From assembly GCF_029215995.1 (NCBI RefSeq), contig NZ_JAEMVB010000001.1, forward strand, positions 1 through 64,000: a DNA stretch of 64,000 bases. The letters are read 5' to 3'. Below, piece after piece: positions 27,945 through 38,539 of the stretch; position 1 is the first letter of the stretch; every line of letters begins with the position of its first letter. The stretch is from Sulfurimonas sp. SAG-AH-194-L11 (GTDB lineage Bacteria; Campylobacterota; Campylobacteria; Campylobacterales; Sulfurimonadaceae). The notes beneath the pieces were generated by a model that saw only the letters and a program-made list of their open reading frames with translations, was not told the origin of the DNA and searched no databases. The position numbers and the translations under genes were made by a program.

Positions 27945-28700
27945 ATGAAAAAATTACTAACTACATTAGCATGCGTTACTACACTGGTATCAACTTTAAG
28001 TGCAGATATAGCTCGTGTTGAGATGGGTGCTGGTGCTTGGGGTCAAACACCTCAAGGATATATAGACTTAAGCGATGGCAGTGGGGTACTAAACCTTAAT
28101 GGTAAATACACAAGTAATGAAACAACTACTTCAGATATTTATGTTTGGGCTTTAATTAAGCATCCTGTTCCAATTATCCCAAACTTGAGATTAGAGTATG
28201 TCACCGTAACAGATGAGGGTGACACTACTGGTGTAGTTGGTGGTATTACTATCCCTGGTTCAGCAAATACAACACTCAAAAGTACTCAATTAGATATCGT
28301 TCCATATTATAATATTTTAGATAATACATTTTGGACTACGATTGATTTAGGATTTGATGTAAAGGTAATTCAAACAGATTCCAATGTCGCATCTGTTGGT
28401 GTTTTTTCTGGCTATAGCTCTCAAGATACTACTATTATTCCATTACTCTATGTAAGAACTCGTGTTGAAGTTCCTTTTACAGGAATAGGATTTGAAGTAG
28501 ATGCTAAAGCAATCTCTGATGGGACTAACACTATGTACGATGCAAGAGCAAAAGTTGATTACACACTTACTTTTATTCCCGTGATTCAACCTGCATTTGA
28601 AATAGGTTATAGAGTACAACAACTTACAGTAGATGATGGTGACAATCAAATTGATTTAAACTATGCTGGAGTTTATGCAGGTTTAATGCTACGTTTCTAG
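27945..28700 (+). CDS. Outer membrane beta-barrel protein (TIGR04219-like)
   Basis: Signal peptide; RVEMGAGAWGQTPQGYIDL start; C-terminal YAGVYAGLMLRF ends in aromatic residue. Confidence 0.78.
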   Translation: MKKLLTTLACVTTLVSTLSADIARVEMGAGAWGQTPQGYIDLSDGSGVLNLNGKYTSNETTTSDIYVWALIKHPVPIIPNLRLEYVTVTDEGDTTGVVGGITIPGSANTTLKSTQLDIVPYYNILDNTFWTTIDLGFDVKVIQTDSNVASVGVFSGYSSQDTTIIPLLYVRTRVEVPFTGIGFEVDAKAISDGTNTMYDARAKVDYTLTFIPVIQPAFEIGYRVQQLTVDDGDNQIDLNYAGVYAGLMLRF

Positions 28701-29471
28701 TATAATTATCTCACACTCTAAGAGGATGTTAAACTCCTCTTGGACTCTTCTTTTAGCTTCATTTATAAGCCATATCGCATCCTCAAACTCTCCGTTACCA
28801 TTGTTTACAAGAAAGTTAGCATGTTCTTGACTAAAGCACATTGTACCTCGCATAAGACCCTTAAGCCCTACTGCTTCTATTAAACGTCCTGCATAATCTC
28901 CCTTGGGATTTTTAAAACAGCTCCCTGCACTTGGTGTTGCAGGTTGGTTTAAGCGCATTTTTTTAAACATCTCAACTTTTTGTACATCATATCCACTCTC
29001 TAGTGAAAAAGTGACTTCAAGTATAGGTCTGTTTATGTTTGTGTATCTATAGCCATGCTCTATTTCATTTCTATCTTTTTTACCATCAGTAGTGGTAATA
29101 TCGAGTAAAACATTAAAAATTTCAAACTCTTTAAGTCCTGCATTCATATAGACAAGACCCCCTAGTTTACCTGGAAGATGTGAAAGAAATTCTAAGTTGG
29201 CTATATTGTTCTTTTTACAAAAAGAGGCGACTTTTCCAGAGGGTGTAGCTCCACCAACTTTTAGAGTATTATCTTCTATCTTTATATAGTCATACATTTT
29301 AGAGAGCATCATAAGAGGTGGTGGGTTATTTCCTACGAGAGTGTTGTTACAAGAGCCGATAAGATAGTACTTATCTATATCACTAAAGTCATCTTCTAAA
29401 AGAGCTACTGATACTTCAGAGCCTATCTTAAATGAGCTGTACTTTTTAAAATTAACTACTTTAGTTTTCAT
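28689..29471 (-). CDS. murB: UDP-N-acetylenolpyruvoylglucosamine reductase
   Basis: LSHLPGKLGGLVYMNAG, NQPATPSAGSCFKNPKG, HANFLVNNGNG. Confidence 0.94.
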   Translation of the reverse strand: MKTKVVNFKKYSSFKIGSEVSVALLEDDFSDIDKYYLIGSCNNTLVGNNPPPLMMLSKMYDYIKIEDNTLKVGGATPSGKVASFCKKNNIANLEFLSHLPGKLGGLVYMNAGLKEFEIFNVLLDITTTDGKKDRNEIEHGYRYTNINRPILEVTFSLESGYDVQKVEMFKKMRLNQPATPSAGSCFKNPKGDYAGRLIEAVGLKGLMRGTMCFSQEHANFLVNNGNGEFEDAIWLINEAKRRVQEEFNILLECEIIILET

Positions 29472-29737
29472 TACTCAATAAATTCAGGCATTATCTCAAA
29501 AATATGACGTGCAAAATCTGTCATCTCATTAAGCATCCACGGCATAGTAAGAACGATTACGATAACAACACCAATAATCTTTGGAATGAAAGAGAGGGTC
29601 ATCTCATTTATCTGTGTTGTTGCTTGAAAGATAGAAACAGCAAGTCCTAAAAACATACCTGTAAGCAGACCTGGCAGTGCTAACATAAGTGCTATTTTAA
29701 ATGTTTCAACACCAAGTGCTACAAGTTTTGCTTCCAT
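29471..29737 (-). CDS. fliQ: Flagellar export protein FliQ
   Basis: 88 aa, two TM; GLAVSIFQATTQINEMTLSFIPKI. Confidence 0.95.
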   Translation of the reverse strand: MEAKLVALGVETFKIALMLALPGLLTGMFLGLAVSIFQATTQINEMTLSFIPKIIGVVIVIVLTMPWMLNEMTDFARHIFEIMPEFIE

Positions 29738-29738
29738 T

Positions 29739-30602
29739 TTATCCCTCTCTTAATTGCGTGTATTCTGTTGGAATAAGATAATCTTCAATTGCAACAGGTG
29801 CATCATAAAAACCGTGCTTATACCCAAGTTCAAAAAGCTTGTCTATCGCCTTATACTGAAGAGGGCTCAAAGTAATCGACTCATCATTTGCATAGAGTTC
29901 AAGATACTTATCTAAGGTAGGTGCATCGATGCGAACTAAGTCACGTTCAAGTAACATAGTTGAGAGTCTATCTTTATGGTCACGAGCGACTTGAACAGCT
30001 TTAGTAAGTGTCGCTTCGTAAGCGATTGCTTTAGTTAGAGGAAGTGAACGTCGTATCGCCATTCCCCCAAGAGGAAGCGGTAAATCCTTGCCTGCTAACT
30101 CCTGCCAAATGTCCCACATCTCGCGTTCAACTTCAAGTGCATCATCATAAGTTAGAATCGACTCATGAATGAGAACACCTGCATGTACATCTCCATCAAT
30201 AACAGCCTGTTCTATCTCTAAAAAATTCATATAAGTGATACGAGCATCAGGATAAGCAATACGAAAAAGCATCGCATTTGTTGTATGCTTACCACTGAGT
30301 GCTACTTTAAAATTACGTTTGAGCTTTACACCTTTTTGTTTGATCAGTTTAGGTCCATACCCCTCTCCAAAACTAACAGCTGTACGAAGCGGAGCATACT
30401 CACTTTTTATATGAGGATACAGAGCAAAACTAATAGCGACAATGTCATAGACACCATTTAAAGCATCCTCGTTGAGTGTTTGAATATCTTTTGCGATATT
30501 ATCAAAAGTGACACCTTCCATACCTACCCAGCCAAATTTAATAGCATAGTACATAAAAATATCATCTGCGTCAGGGGAGTGTGCGATTAAAGTTTTTTTC
30601 AT
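29739..30602 (-). CDS. mqnD: 1,4-dihydroxy-6-naphthoate synthase family protein (MqnD)
   Basis: AHSPDADDIFMYYAI, LSGKHTTNAMLFRIAYP, LPLPLGGMAIRR. Confidence 0.88.
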   Translation of the reverse strand: MKKTLIAHSPDADDIFMYYAIKFGWVGMEGVTFDNIAKDIQTLNEDALNGVYDIVAISFALYPHIKSEYAPLRTAVSFGEGYGPKLIKQKGVKLKRNFKVALSGKHTTNAMLFRIAYPDARITYMNFLEIEQAVIDGDVHAGVLIHESILTYDDALEVEREMWDIWQELAGKDLPLPLGGMAIRRSLPLTKAIAYEATLTKAVQVARDHKDRLSTMLLERDLVRIDAPTLDKYLELYANDESITLSPLQYKAIDKLFELGYKHGFYDAPVAIEDYLIPTEYTQLREG

Positions 30603-30604
30603 AG

Positions 30605-31180
30605 TTAGTTTAGTTCACCATCTTTCCAGTATTTTGTTCCTTGTATTGTCACTTGAAGTGCAATACCATTTTGTGTAAGTTTGTAGAGTCGAACGCCAGG
30701 AGCAACAGTAATAGCCGCATTTATAGCACCGCCATCCTCTCCTAGTTTAATTGCAGCATCTGCTTGTGCATTTGCTTCCCAACCTGAGTTTACAAAAGTA
30801 TTATAGGCTTGCTCATTTGCAAACAGAAAAATTGCACGGAAATCTTTAAGTCCAAGTCCAAAACCAAAACCGCCAGAACCCATATTCATATATGTATCTT
30901 TTCCTGTCTTATTGTTATGTGCTAAACCTGTTCCGCCCTCAGCACTAAAGAGAATAAGATTAACACCAAGGTTTGTAAATGTTGCATATCCATAAGAAGT
31001 ATCCAACATCTTTTTTGCTTGAGGGGCATAAATGTATAGAGCTTTCAGTGTCTCCTGACTCTGCTGTTTTCTTTTAAGCTGTGCCTCTAGTTTAGTATCT
31101 CCTGACCAAAAACCAGAAAAAGTAATCCAGACAAGAAAAAAAGTAATAATAGGTACTATTTTATTCATAAGCTTATCCAT
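30605..31180 (-). CDS. YSC84/SYLF-domain lipid-binding protein
   Basis: YATFTNLGVNLILFSAEGGTGLAHN, GSGGFGFGLGLKDFRAIFLF. Confidence 0.8.
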   Translation of the reverse strand: MDKLMNKIVPIITFFLVWITFSGFWSGDTKLEAQLKRKQQSQETLKALYIYAPQAKKMLDTSYGYATFTNLGVNLILFSAEGGTGLAHNNKTGKDTYMNMGSGGFGFGLGLKDFRAIFLFANEQAYNTFVNSGWEANAQADAAIKLGEDGGAINAAITVAPGVRLYKLTQNGIALQVTIQGTKYWKDGELN

Positions 31181-31342
31181 ATATCAAGTATGCACGATTA
31201 TAGCATTTTCATTTAAAAAAGTAGGATAATCTCAAAGAGATAAAAAGAAATTTACAAATAAGTATGACAATTTGCCATATTTTCAATATACTTCTAAAAA
31301 TAAACATATAATTCTTCAAAATTTAAAACAAGTGAGCCCAAG

Positions 31343-32380
31343 ATGGATGCAAACAAACAAAAATCATTAGACTTAGCGATGAAGCAAATAGACAAAGCTT
31401 TTGGAAAAGGTGCCTTAATGCGTCTTGGTGATAAAAATATTGAACCAATACAGTCAATTAGCACAGGCTCTTTAGGACTTGATTTAGCACTTGGTATTGG
31501 TGGAGTACCTCAAGGACGTGTAGTTGAAATATATGGACCAGAAAGTTCAGGTAAAACAACTTTAGCACTTCAAATAACCGCTCAATGCCAAAAAAACGAT
31601 GGAGTATGTGCTTTTATAGATGCAGAACATGCACTAGATGTTGGATATGCAAAAAACCTTGGTGTGGATGTTGAAAATCTTCTTGTTTCACAACCTGACT
31701 ATGGTGAGCAAGCACTTGATATTGTTGAAACGATTGCAAGAAGTGGAGCCATAGATTTAATCGTAATAGATTCTGTTGCAGCACTTACTCCTAAAGTAGA
31801 GATAGAGGGTGAGATGACGGATCAGCAAGTTGGTGTTCAAGCTCGTATGATGTCTAAGGTACTCCGTAAGTTAACAGGTATCCTCAGCAAGATGAACTGT
31901 ACAGTTATTTTTATCAACCAACTTCGTATGAAAATTGGAATGATGGGTTATGGTTCTCCGGAGACAACAACGGGTGGAAATGCTCTGAAGTTTTATGCTT
32001 CAGTTCGTATTGATGTACGTAGAATTGCATCACTTAAACAGGGTGAGAGTGTAATTGGGAATAGAGTAAAAGCAAAAGTTATCAAAAATAAAGTTGCTCC
32101 TCCATTTCGTCAAGCTGAATTTGATATTATGTTTGGAGAGGGTATCTCTAAGGAGGGTGAGTTAGTTGATTATGGTGTTAAACTAGACATAATTGACAAA
32201 GCAGGGGCTTGGTTTGCTTATGAAGACAAAAAACTTGGTCAGGGTCGTGAAAATGTTAAACAAAAGTTTAAAGATGAACCAGAATTAGCACTTGAGATTG
32301 AAAATAAAATAAAAGTAGCTATGGGTATCACTGATGTCATGGTTATGGATACAGCTTCTATTGAAGATTCTGATGCATAA
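31343..32380 (+). CDS. recA: Recombinase RecA
   Basis: [53 protein letters not shown]. Confidence 0.99.
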   Translation: MDANKQKSLDLAMKQIDKAFGKGALMRLGDKNIEPIQSISTGSLGLDLALGIGGVPQGRVVEIYGPESSGKTTLALQITAQCQKNDGVCAFIDAEHALDVGYAKNLGVDVENLLVSQPDYGEQALDIVETIARSGAIDLIVIDSVAALTPKVEIEGEMTDQQVGVQARMMSKVLRKLTGILSKMNCTVIFINQLRMKIGMMGYGSPETTTGGNALKFYASVRIDVRRIASLKQGESVIGNRVKAKVIKNKVAPPFRQAEFDIMFGEGISKEGELVDYGVKLDIIDKAGAWFAYEDKKLGQGRENVKQKFKDEPELALEIENKIKVAMGITDVMVMDTASIEDSDA

Positions 32381-32485
32381 AACACTCTAGCACACTATAT
32401 AACCTAACTTTTAGTCAAGTTTGGGTAAAATGTAAAAAATTAGAATGATTTGTATAAAATTTGAACGAATCGTAAAGGTAAATAT

Positions 32486-33757
32486 ATGTTTATAGATAGT
32501 GTAAGTGCAATAGAAGTAATGGATTCACGTGGTAATCCAACAGTAAAAGCAACAGTAGAGTTAAGTGATGGAACGGTTGAGAGTGCTATAGTCCCTTCAG
32601 GTGCAAGTACAGGAAAACGCGAGGCATTAGAGCTTCGTGATGGTGATGAGCGTTACATGGGTAAGGGTGTTTTAAAAGCAGTTGGTCATGTAAACAATGA
32701 AATTTCTGATGCTATCATCGGTCTTTCTCCTTTTAATCAAGCTGTAATAGATGCCACTATGAAAGAGATAGATGGAACTGAGAACTATGGAAAATTAGGT
32801 GCTAATGCAGTACTGGGTGTTTCTATGGCAGTAGCACGTGCTGCAGCAAAATCTCTTGGTATGCCACTTTACCGCTATCTTGGTGGTGCAAATGCTATGA
32901 CTATCCCTACTCCAATGTTAAACATCATCAACGGTGGAAGCCATGCTGATAATAGTGTTGATTTTCAAGAGTATATGATTGTTCCTGTAGGATTTACTGA
33001 TTTTGCTGAAGGTCTTCGTGCATCTGCTGAAGTTTATCATACTTTAAAAGGTATATTAAAAGCTAAAAAGCATAACACTGCACTAGGTGATGAGGGTGGA
33101 TTTGCTCCAGACTTATCTTCAAATGAAGAGCCAATTCAAATCATAATCGAAGCTATAGAGGCTGCTGGTTATAAGCCAGGTGAGCAGATAGCTATCGCTT
33201 TAGATGTTGCTGCTTCAGAGATTCTTTCTGAGGATGGTAAAGGCTATAGACTTGATTCTGAAAATCGTACTGTTACATCAGCAGAGTTAGTTGACTACTA
33301 TGTTGATTTATGCAACAAATACCCTATTGTATCAATAGAAGATGGTCTTAACGAAGAAGATTGGGAAGGTTTTAAACTAATGACTGAAAAACTTGGCGAC
33401 AAGATTCAGATAGTTGGTGATGACCTTTTTGTTACAAATGCGAACATTCTTTCTCGTGGTATCCGTGAAGGAATTGCTAACTCTATCCTTATCAAACCAA
33501 ACCAAATTGGTTCAGTTTCTGAGACTATGCTTACTGTACGTTTAGCACAAAGAAATGGTTACACTTGTGTTATGAGTCACCGTTCAGGAGAGAGTGAAGA
33601 TGCATTTATCGCAGACTTCGCAGTAGCACTTAACTGTGGTCAAATTAAGACAGGTTCAACTGCACGTGGCGAGAGAACTGCTAAATACAACAGACTACTT
33701 GAGATAGAAAATGAAGTTGTATATGGTGAGTACTTAGGTGCTGCACTTTTTAACTAA
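32486..33757 (+). CDS. eno: Enolase
   Basis: [50 protein letters not shown]. Confidence 0.99.
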   Translation: MFIDSVSAIEVMDSRGNPTVKATVELSDGTVESAIVPSGASTGKREALELRDGDERYMGKGVLKAVGHVNNEISDAIIGLSPFNQAVIDATMKEIDGTENYGKLGANAVLGVSMAVARAAAKSLGMPLYRYLGGANAMTIPTPMLNIINGGSHADNSVDFQEYMIVPVGFTDFAEGLRASAEVYHTLKGILKAKKHNTALGDEGGFAPDLSSNEEPIQIIIEAIEAAGYKPGEQIAIALDVAASEILSEDGKGYRLDSENRTVTSAELVDYYVDLCNKYPIVSIEDGLNEEDWEGFKLMTEKLGDKIQIVGDDLFVTNANILSRGIREGIANSILIKPNQIGSVSETMLTVRLAQRNGYTCVMSHRSGESEDAFIADFAVALNCGQIKTGSTARGERTAKYNRLLEIENEVVYGEYLGAALFN

Positions 33758-33774
33758 GTCTAGCGTCTCAAACT

Positions 33775-34053
33775 ATGCAAAACGAAGAACTTTATGAGGG
33801 GATAGATACAACTGAGAGTATAACTCAGAAGCATCTTGGTCTCTCTCTCAAAAAGTTCTTTTTTCTTCTTCTTATAGTAGTAATTCTTGGTATTTACCTT
33901 GGGGTCCTACTATATGGAACATCCTCTTTAGAAATTCTTTTTGGCTTACAAGATTATGAAGTGTATTTACAAGATGAAGTCTCTAGACTTAAACTACAAA
34001 ATGCCGACTTACAGCGTGAATACTTTGAACTCAAAGAGATAAGTGCACAATAA
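33775..34053 (+). CDS. Small membrane coiled-coil protein (FtsB/DivIC-like)
   Basis: One TM followed by short coiled coil DEVSRLKLQNADLQREYFELKEI. Confidence 0.6.
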   Translation: MQNEELYEGIDTTESITQKHLGLSLKKFFFLLLIVVILGIYLGVLLYGTSSLEILFGLQDYEVYLQDEVSRLKLQNADLQREYFELKEISAQ

Positions 34054-34101
34054 ATCTTTTAATTTGCTATAATACTTAGAAATAACAAAAGGTAAATATA
34101 T

Positions 34102-34743
34102 ATGATAAAATTTTTACTCATTTATCTTGTATTGATTAGCTCTTTAACTGCTCGTGAGAACCCTTTTTTCCCTTCCAAAAATGAGACTGACATTCCCTAT
34201 AGTTCAAATAAAGTTGCACTAATCCAACCACTGAAACGTGTAGCACTCTCTCTTCCCTCGACAGCTAGAACTTTAGAGAGCGTAACCATCACCTATAAAA
34301 ATTTAGATGGCTCGATTGTAAGTAAAAAAGAGTTAGTTGGTAATAGTATTGATTGGCATTTACCAGTTTTTATTTCTCAAAATATTGGTGGAGATGAAAA
34401 AAAGACAAGCCCTAAAAAAGAGAAAATTCAAGCTAAAAAATTAACTAAAATTGCGAATTTAACTTTTATATCTCTATATGCTGACCACAATCACCTCAAT
34501 ATCATCACAAAAGACAAACTTCTAAGAAACTTTTTACTCACACAGCCACATAGAATTGTATGTGACTTTCAACGCGATATAGATATAAGAAGTTATGAGA
34601 AAACACCCAAATCAGGTACGGCTGTTACACGAGTAAGATTTGGAAATCATAAAGGGTATTATCGAGTTGTTATAGAGTTAGATGGGCACTATAAATACAG
34701 ACTAAAAACTACAAAAACTGGCTATGCTATAACTTTACTTTAG
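34102..34743 (+). CDS. AMIN domain-containing secreted protein
   Basis: Signal peptide; RIVCDFQRDIDIRSYEKTPKSGTAVTRVRFGNHKGYYRVVIELDG. Confidence 0.7.
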   Translation: MIKFLLIYLVLISSLTARENPFFPSKNETDIPYSSNKVALIQPLKRVALSLPSTARTLESVTITYKNLDGSIVSKKELVGNSIDWHLPVFISQNIGGDEKKTSPKKEKIQAKKLTKIANLTFISLYADHNHLNIITKDKLLRNFLLTQPHRIVCDFQRDIDIRSYEKTPKSGTAVTRVRFGNHKGYYRVVIELDGHYKYRLKTTKTGYAITLL

Positions 34744-35346
34744 TGCCATACCATCTAACATAGTTTTGAAGCTAAGTTCATAAAGTCTGTCTATGTTATC
34801 AGCGATATGTACATGACCATCTATGAGAAGGTTAGATAAACCATGGAGTATCGCCCATAGTACAGTAGCCTGCATAAAAGCATCTTCTTTTTTAAGAATA
34901 TTCTTCTCATGACCATCTTTTATAATATCTACTAGTGAATGAAAAGAGGGTGCATCTTCTCTCTCTTTTATATCACAGCTCTCTTCTCTATGTTTTTCTA
35001 ACTCATTTCCAAAGATCATTCTGTAAATATTTGGATGAAGCATTGCGAAGTTAATATAAGCGCGACCAAGTGTATATATTTTTGTTTGTATATCTAAATC
35101 TTCACTTATAGATGCAAAAACATATGTATCAAGTCTCTTAAACCCTGCTTGAATAACAGCTTTTAATAACTCCTCCTTAGAACTATAGTGCCTATAAAGT
35201 GCACTCCTTGATGTACCTAATCTTTTTGTTAACTCTCTTAATGTAATGCTAGACAAACCCTCAGACTCAAGCATTTTAAGTGCTTCTTCTATAAGTCCTT
35301 CTTTAAGGTTTCCATGATGATAACTAGAATTATTATGTGTACTCAT
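34735..35346 (-). CDS. TetR family transcriptional regulator
   Basis: SITLRELTKRLGTSRSALYRHYSSKEELLKAV HTH. Confidence 0.93.
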   Translation of the reverse strand: MSTHNNSSYHHGNLKEGLIEEALKMLESEGLSSITLRELTKRLGTSRSALYRHYSSKEELLKAVIQAGFKRLDTYVFASISEDLDIQTKIYTLGRAYINFAMLHPNIYRMIFGNELEKHREESCDIKEREDAPSFHSLVDIIKDGHEKNILKKEDAFMQATVLWAILHGLSNLLIDGHVHIADNIDRLYELSFKTMLDGMALK

Positions 35347-35385
35347 AAAGAAATAATATCATAAAATTATTAAATAATTCTCTAA

Positions 35386-35427
35386 ATGTTGACAAGTGTT
35401 ACATTATTATGTTAACATTGTCAACAT
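35386..35427. promoter_or_regulatory. Candidate TetR operator: inverted repeat ATGTTGACAA ... TTGTCAACAT in divergent region
   Basis: 10-bp perfect inverted arms at 35386-35395 and 35418-35427. Confidence 0.6.
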
Positions 35428-35443
35428 AAACTAGGAGAACATA

Positions 35444-36181
35444 ATGAAATATATTTTAATCTTTATAATTGCACTCACACAATTACTAGCACTTACAAAT
35501 TTAGAAGTAGCACAAAAAAGTGAAGATATGATGAGTGGCTTTGGTGATGCGACATCCACAATGCAAATGACACTCATAAATGCAGCAGGACAAAAAAAAG
35601 TACGCTCTATGAAGATGCAAGTACTTGAGGGTGAAGATGAAGACAAATCACTTATGGAGTTTTTAACACCAGCAGATGTTAAAGGCACTAAGTTTTTATC
35701 CTATGAGCATGTTAATAAAGATGATGACCAATGGTTATATCTTCCAGCTCTCAAACGTATAAAACGCATTGCGAGTAAAAATAAATCGGGTGCTTTTATG
35801 GGTAGCGAATTTTCATATGAAGATTTAAGTGCCTTTAATGTTAAAAAATATATTTATGAAGAGGGTCAAGCACCCCTAAAAGATGGTCTATATATTATAC
35901 AGAGTAAACCACTTTCAAAATACTCAGGATATACTAAACTACTCTCTTACATAGATGCAAAAACATTCCTTGTCAAAAAAATAGAATATTTTGATAGAAA
36001 AAAAGAGCTATTAAAAAGTGCTATTTTTGAAGACTATCAACATTTTCCTAATGTATATCGAATAGGAAAAATTACAATGAAAAATATTCAAAATGATAAA
36101 ACAACTATTTTAGTTTGGACAAATCAGAAGATAAGAACAGGTTTAAAAGCAAAGAATTTTCATAAAAGATACTTGAAGTAA
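35444..36181 (+). CDS. Outer membrane lipoprotein-sorting (LolA-like) protein
   Basis: Signal peptide; FLTPADVKGTKFLSYEH, DDQWLYLPALKRIKRIASKNKSGAFMGSEFSYEDL. Confidence 0.87.
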   Translation: MKYILIFIIALTQLLALTNLEVAQKSEDMMSGFGDATSTMQMTLINAAGQKKVRSMKMQVLEGEDEDKSLMEFLTPADVKGTKFLSYEHVNKDDDQWLYLPALKRIKRIASKNKSGAFMGSEFSYEDLSAFNVKKYIYEEGQAPLKDGLYIIQSKPLSKYSGYTKLLSYIDAKTFLVKKIEYFDRKKELLKSAIFEDYQHFPNVYRIGKITMKNIQNDKTTILVWTNQKIRTGLKAKNFHKRYLK

Positions 36182-36196
36182 TCATAAAGGGAAATA

Positions 36197-38488
36197 ATGG
36201 AAACTTTTGTAAATAGAGTCATTACATTTAGATGGATAATTGCAATTATAATCCCTTTAATCACAATAATGATGGCATCATCTCTAAAAAACTTAGAGTT
36301 TGAAGGTAGTTATAGGATTTGGTTTGCTAAAGAGTCAAAGATTCTCAAAAACTATGATAACTTCCGTGCAATCTTTGGTAATGATGATGCTGTTACGATT
36401 ATGTTTACAAATGAAGATGGTATTTTTACAAAAGAGGCCCTTACTTCCATCGATACTATTACACAAAAGCTCTGGCAAACAGAGTACATAGCAAGAGTTG
36501 ATTCTATTACAAACTATCAGTATGTTCATAGTGATAAAGAGTATCCTGACGAAGTTATTGTTGAGAATTTTATTGAAGAGCCACAGAGCTATACACCAAA
36601 ACAATTAGCCACTAAACGCTCTATAGCTCTTAAAGAGGAGATAATTGTAGGCAAACTCATCTCTAAGGATGCTAAAACTACTATGATAGTTGGTCGGATG
36701 ACTCCAAAAGCGGGAGATGACCCAGAGGTAAGTTTTAAACTTCGAAATGCTGTTTTAAAAATCATTGCACCCGAAGAGAAAAAATATGGCTATAAGTTTT
36801 TTCTTGGTGGCGGTCCGATTATAAATACCTCTTTTATAGAGATAGCACAACATGATGGAGCGGTTTTCACTCCAGCTGTTATTCTTGTTGCTATGGTATT
36901 ACTACTGCTCATATTTAGAAAATTTTCTTCTATGATAGTCAGTATTATTGTTGTTATTTTCACTTTTTTAATTGTACTCTCTATTCAAGTTCTTTTAGGC
37001 TTTAAACTCAACAACTTTACGGCAAATATCCCTGTTTTTGTTGTGGCAATCGGTATAGCAGATGCTATGCACCTCCTTTGGATTTACACTATGGCTAGAA
37101 AAAAAGGGATGAGTAACTATGAGTCAATTCACTATAGTGTAAAGAAAAACTTTTTAGCGATATTTCTCACTTCTGTTACTACTTCCGTTGGTTTTGCTTC
37201 TTTGGGTATCTCAGCAGTTGTTCCTATACAGACCTTAGGTATCGCTACTGCTAGTGCTGCCCTATTAGCCTTTGTACTGACTATACTTTTTGTTCCTGCG
37301 ATATTGGCTATTATTAACCCTAAGATAAAAGCAGATGAAAATATTATGCAGGCAAATAATCATCCAATTGCAGTATGGTATACACATTTTTTACATCGAA
37401 ATTCCAAACTCATTTTAACATTCAGCAGTTTACTTTTTATAGGTTTAGGTGCAGGAATATTTCAAGCAAATGTTGACTCAAATACTGTAAAATACTTTAA
37501 AGAAGAGTTTCCCTTTAGAGTTGCTGTTAAAGAGATGCAAGACAAACTTACGGGCCCTATGTCTTATGAAATAGTTGTAGACTCAAAAGTAAACGATGGT
37601 ATCAAAAACCCTCAATTTTTACAAACAGTAGAGAGATTTTATAGTGAACTCTCAACTAAGTATAGTGATGTAAGACATCTACAATCTCTCCTTGATGTTG
37701 TAAAAACCTTTAACAATGTTATGAATGGTACAAAAACTATACCTCAAAGCAAAGAGTTAGTTGCTCAGTATCTTCTCCTCTACTCACTCTCTCTCCCTCA
37801 AGGAATGGAGATAAATGATAAGATGGATATAAATGAAAGGCTTCTTCGCATCACTGCATCGGTAAACCTTATAGATACCTCAAAAGATTTACAAATCATA
37901 GCTTGGATAGAAAACTGGTGGAGTAAAACACCCTACTCAGCTACTGTAAATGGTCAAACAGTTATGTTTGCACATATGCAACATGATGTAACTGATACTC
38001 TCATTGAGTCTATTACATTAGCTGTTGTAAGTATCTCTCTTGTAATGTTACTTATCTTTAGAAACTGGAGAATGTTACCCCTTTTTATAGTACCAAACAT
38101 CTTACCTATTGCTCTTGTAGTTGGTGTTATGGGCTGGTTAGGCATAGATATAGATATGGGTGTTGCTATTGCAGGGGCTATCATCATAGGAGTAGCTGTT
38201 GATGATACTATTCACTTTATGGTCAAGTATATTGAAGCACGTAAACGCGGAGACTCTTTAGATGAAGCTATGAAGTATGTGATGAGTTATGCAGGAAGTG
38301 CTATCATCTTTACAACCTTAGTTCTGAGTCTTGCTTTTTTAGTCTTTGTATTTAGTAACTTTAATCCAAACTATCATTTTGGTGTAGTAACCGCATCGGC
38401 TCTTATAATCGCAGTAGTAGTCGACCTTCTTGCACTACCTGCACTTTTAATGATAATCGATGATAGAGAAAAATCCCTTCTAGTATAA
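36197..38488 (+). CDS. RND/MMPL-family exporter
   Basis: Large multi-TM; AIGIADAMHLLW, GAIIIGVAVDDTIHFMVKY. Confidence 0.9.
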   Translation: METFVNRVITFRWIIAIIIPLITIMMASSLKNLEFEGSYRIWFAKESKILKNYDNFRAIFGNDDAVTIMFTNEDGIFTKEALTSIDTITQKLWQTEYIARVDSITNYQYVHSDKEYPDEVIVENFIEEPQSYTPKQLATKRSIALKEEIIVGKLISKDAKTTMIVGRMTPKAGDDPEVSFKLRNAVLKIIAPEEKKYGYKFFLGGGPIINTSFIEIAQHDGAVFTPAVILVAMVLLLLIFRKFSSMIVSIIVVIFTFLIVLSIQVLLGFKLNNFTANIPVFVVAIGIADAMHLLWIYTMARKKGMSNYESIHYSVKKNFLAIFLTSVTTSVGFASLGISAVVPIQTLGIATASAALLAFVLTILFVPAILAIINPKIKADENIMQANNHPIAVWYTHFLHRNSKLILTFSSLLFIGLGAGIFQANVDSNTVKYFKEEFPFRVAVKEMQDKLTGPMSYEIVVDSKVNDGIKNPQFLQTVERFYSELSTKYSDVRHLQSLLDVVKTFNNVMNGTKTIPQSKELVAQYLLLYSLSLPQGMEINDKMDINERLLRITASVNLIDTSKDLQIIAWIENWWSKTPYSATVNGQTVMFAHMQHDVTDTLIESITLAVVSISLVMLLIFRNWRMLPLFIVPNILPIALVVGVMGWLGIDIDMGVAIAGAIIIGVAVDDTIHFMVKYIEARKRGDSLDEAMKYVMSYAGSAIIFTTLVLSLAFLVFVFSNFNPNYHFGVVTASALIIAVVVDLLALPALLMIIDDREKSLLV

Positions 38489-38539
38489 TTGAAATATATT
38501 ATATAAGGTTTATCCTCTAAATTAGGTATAATTGCACTT

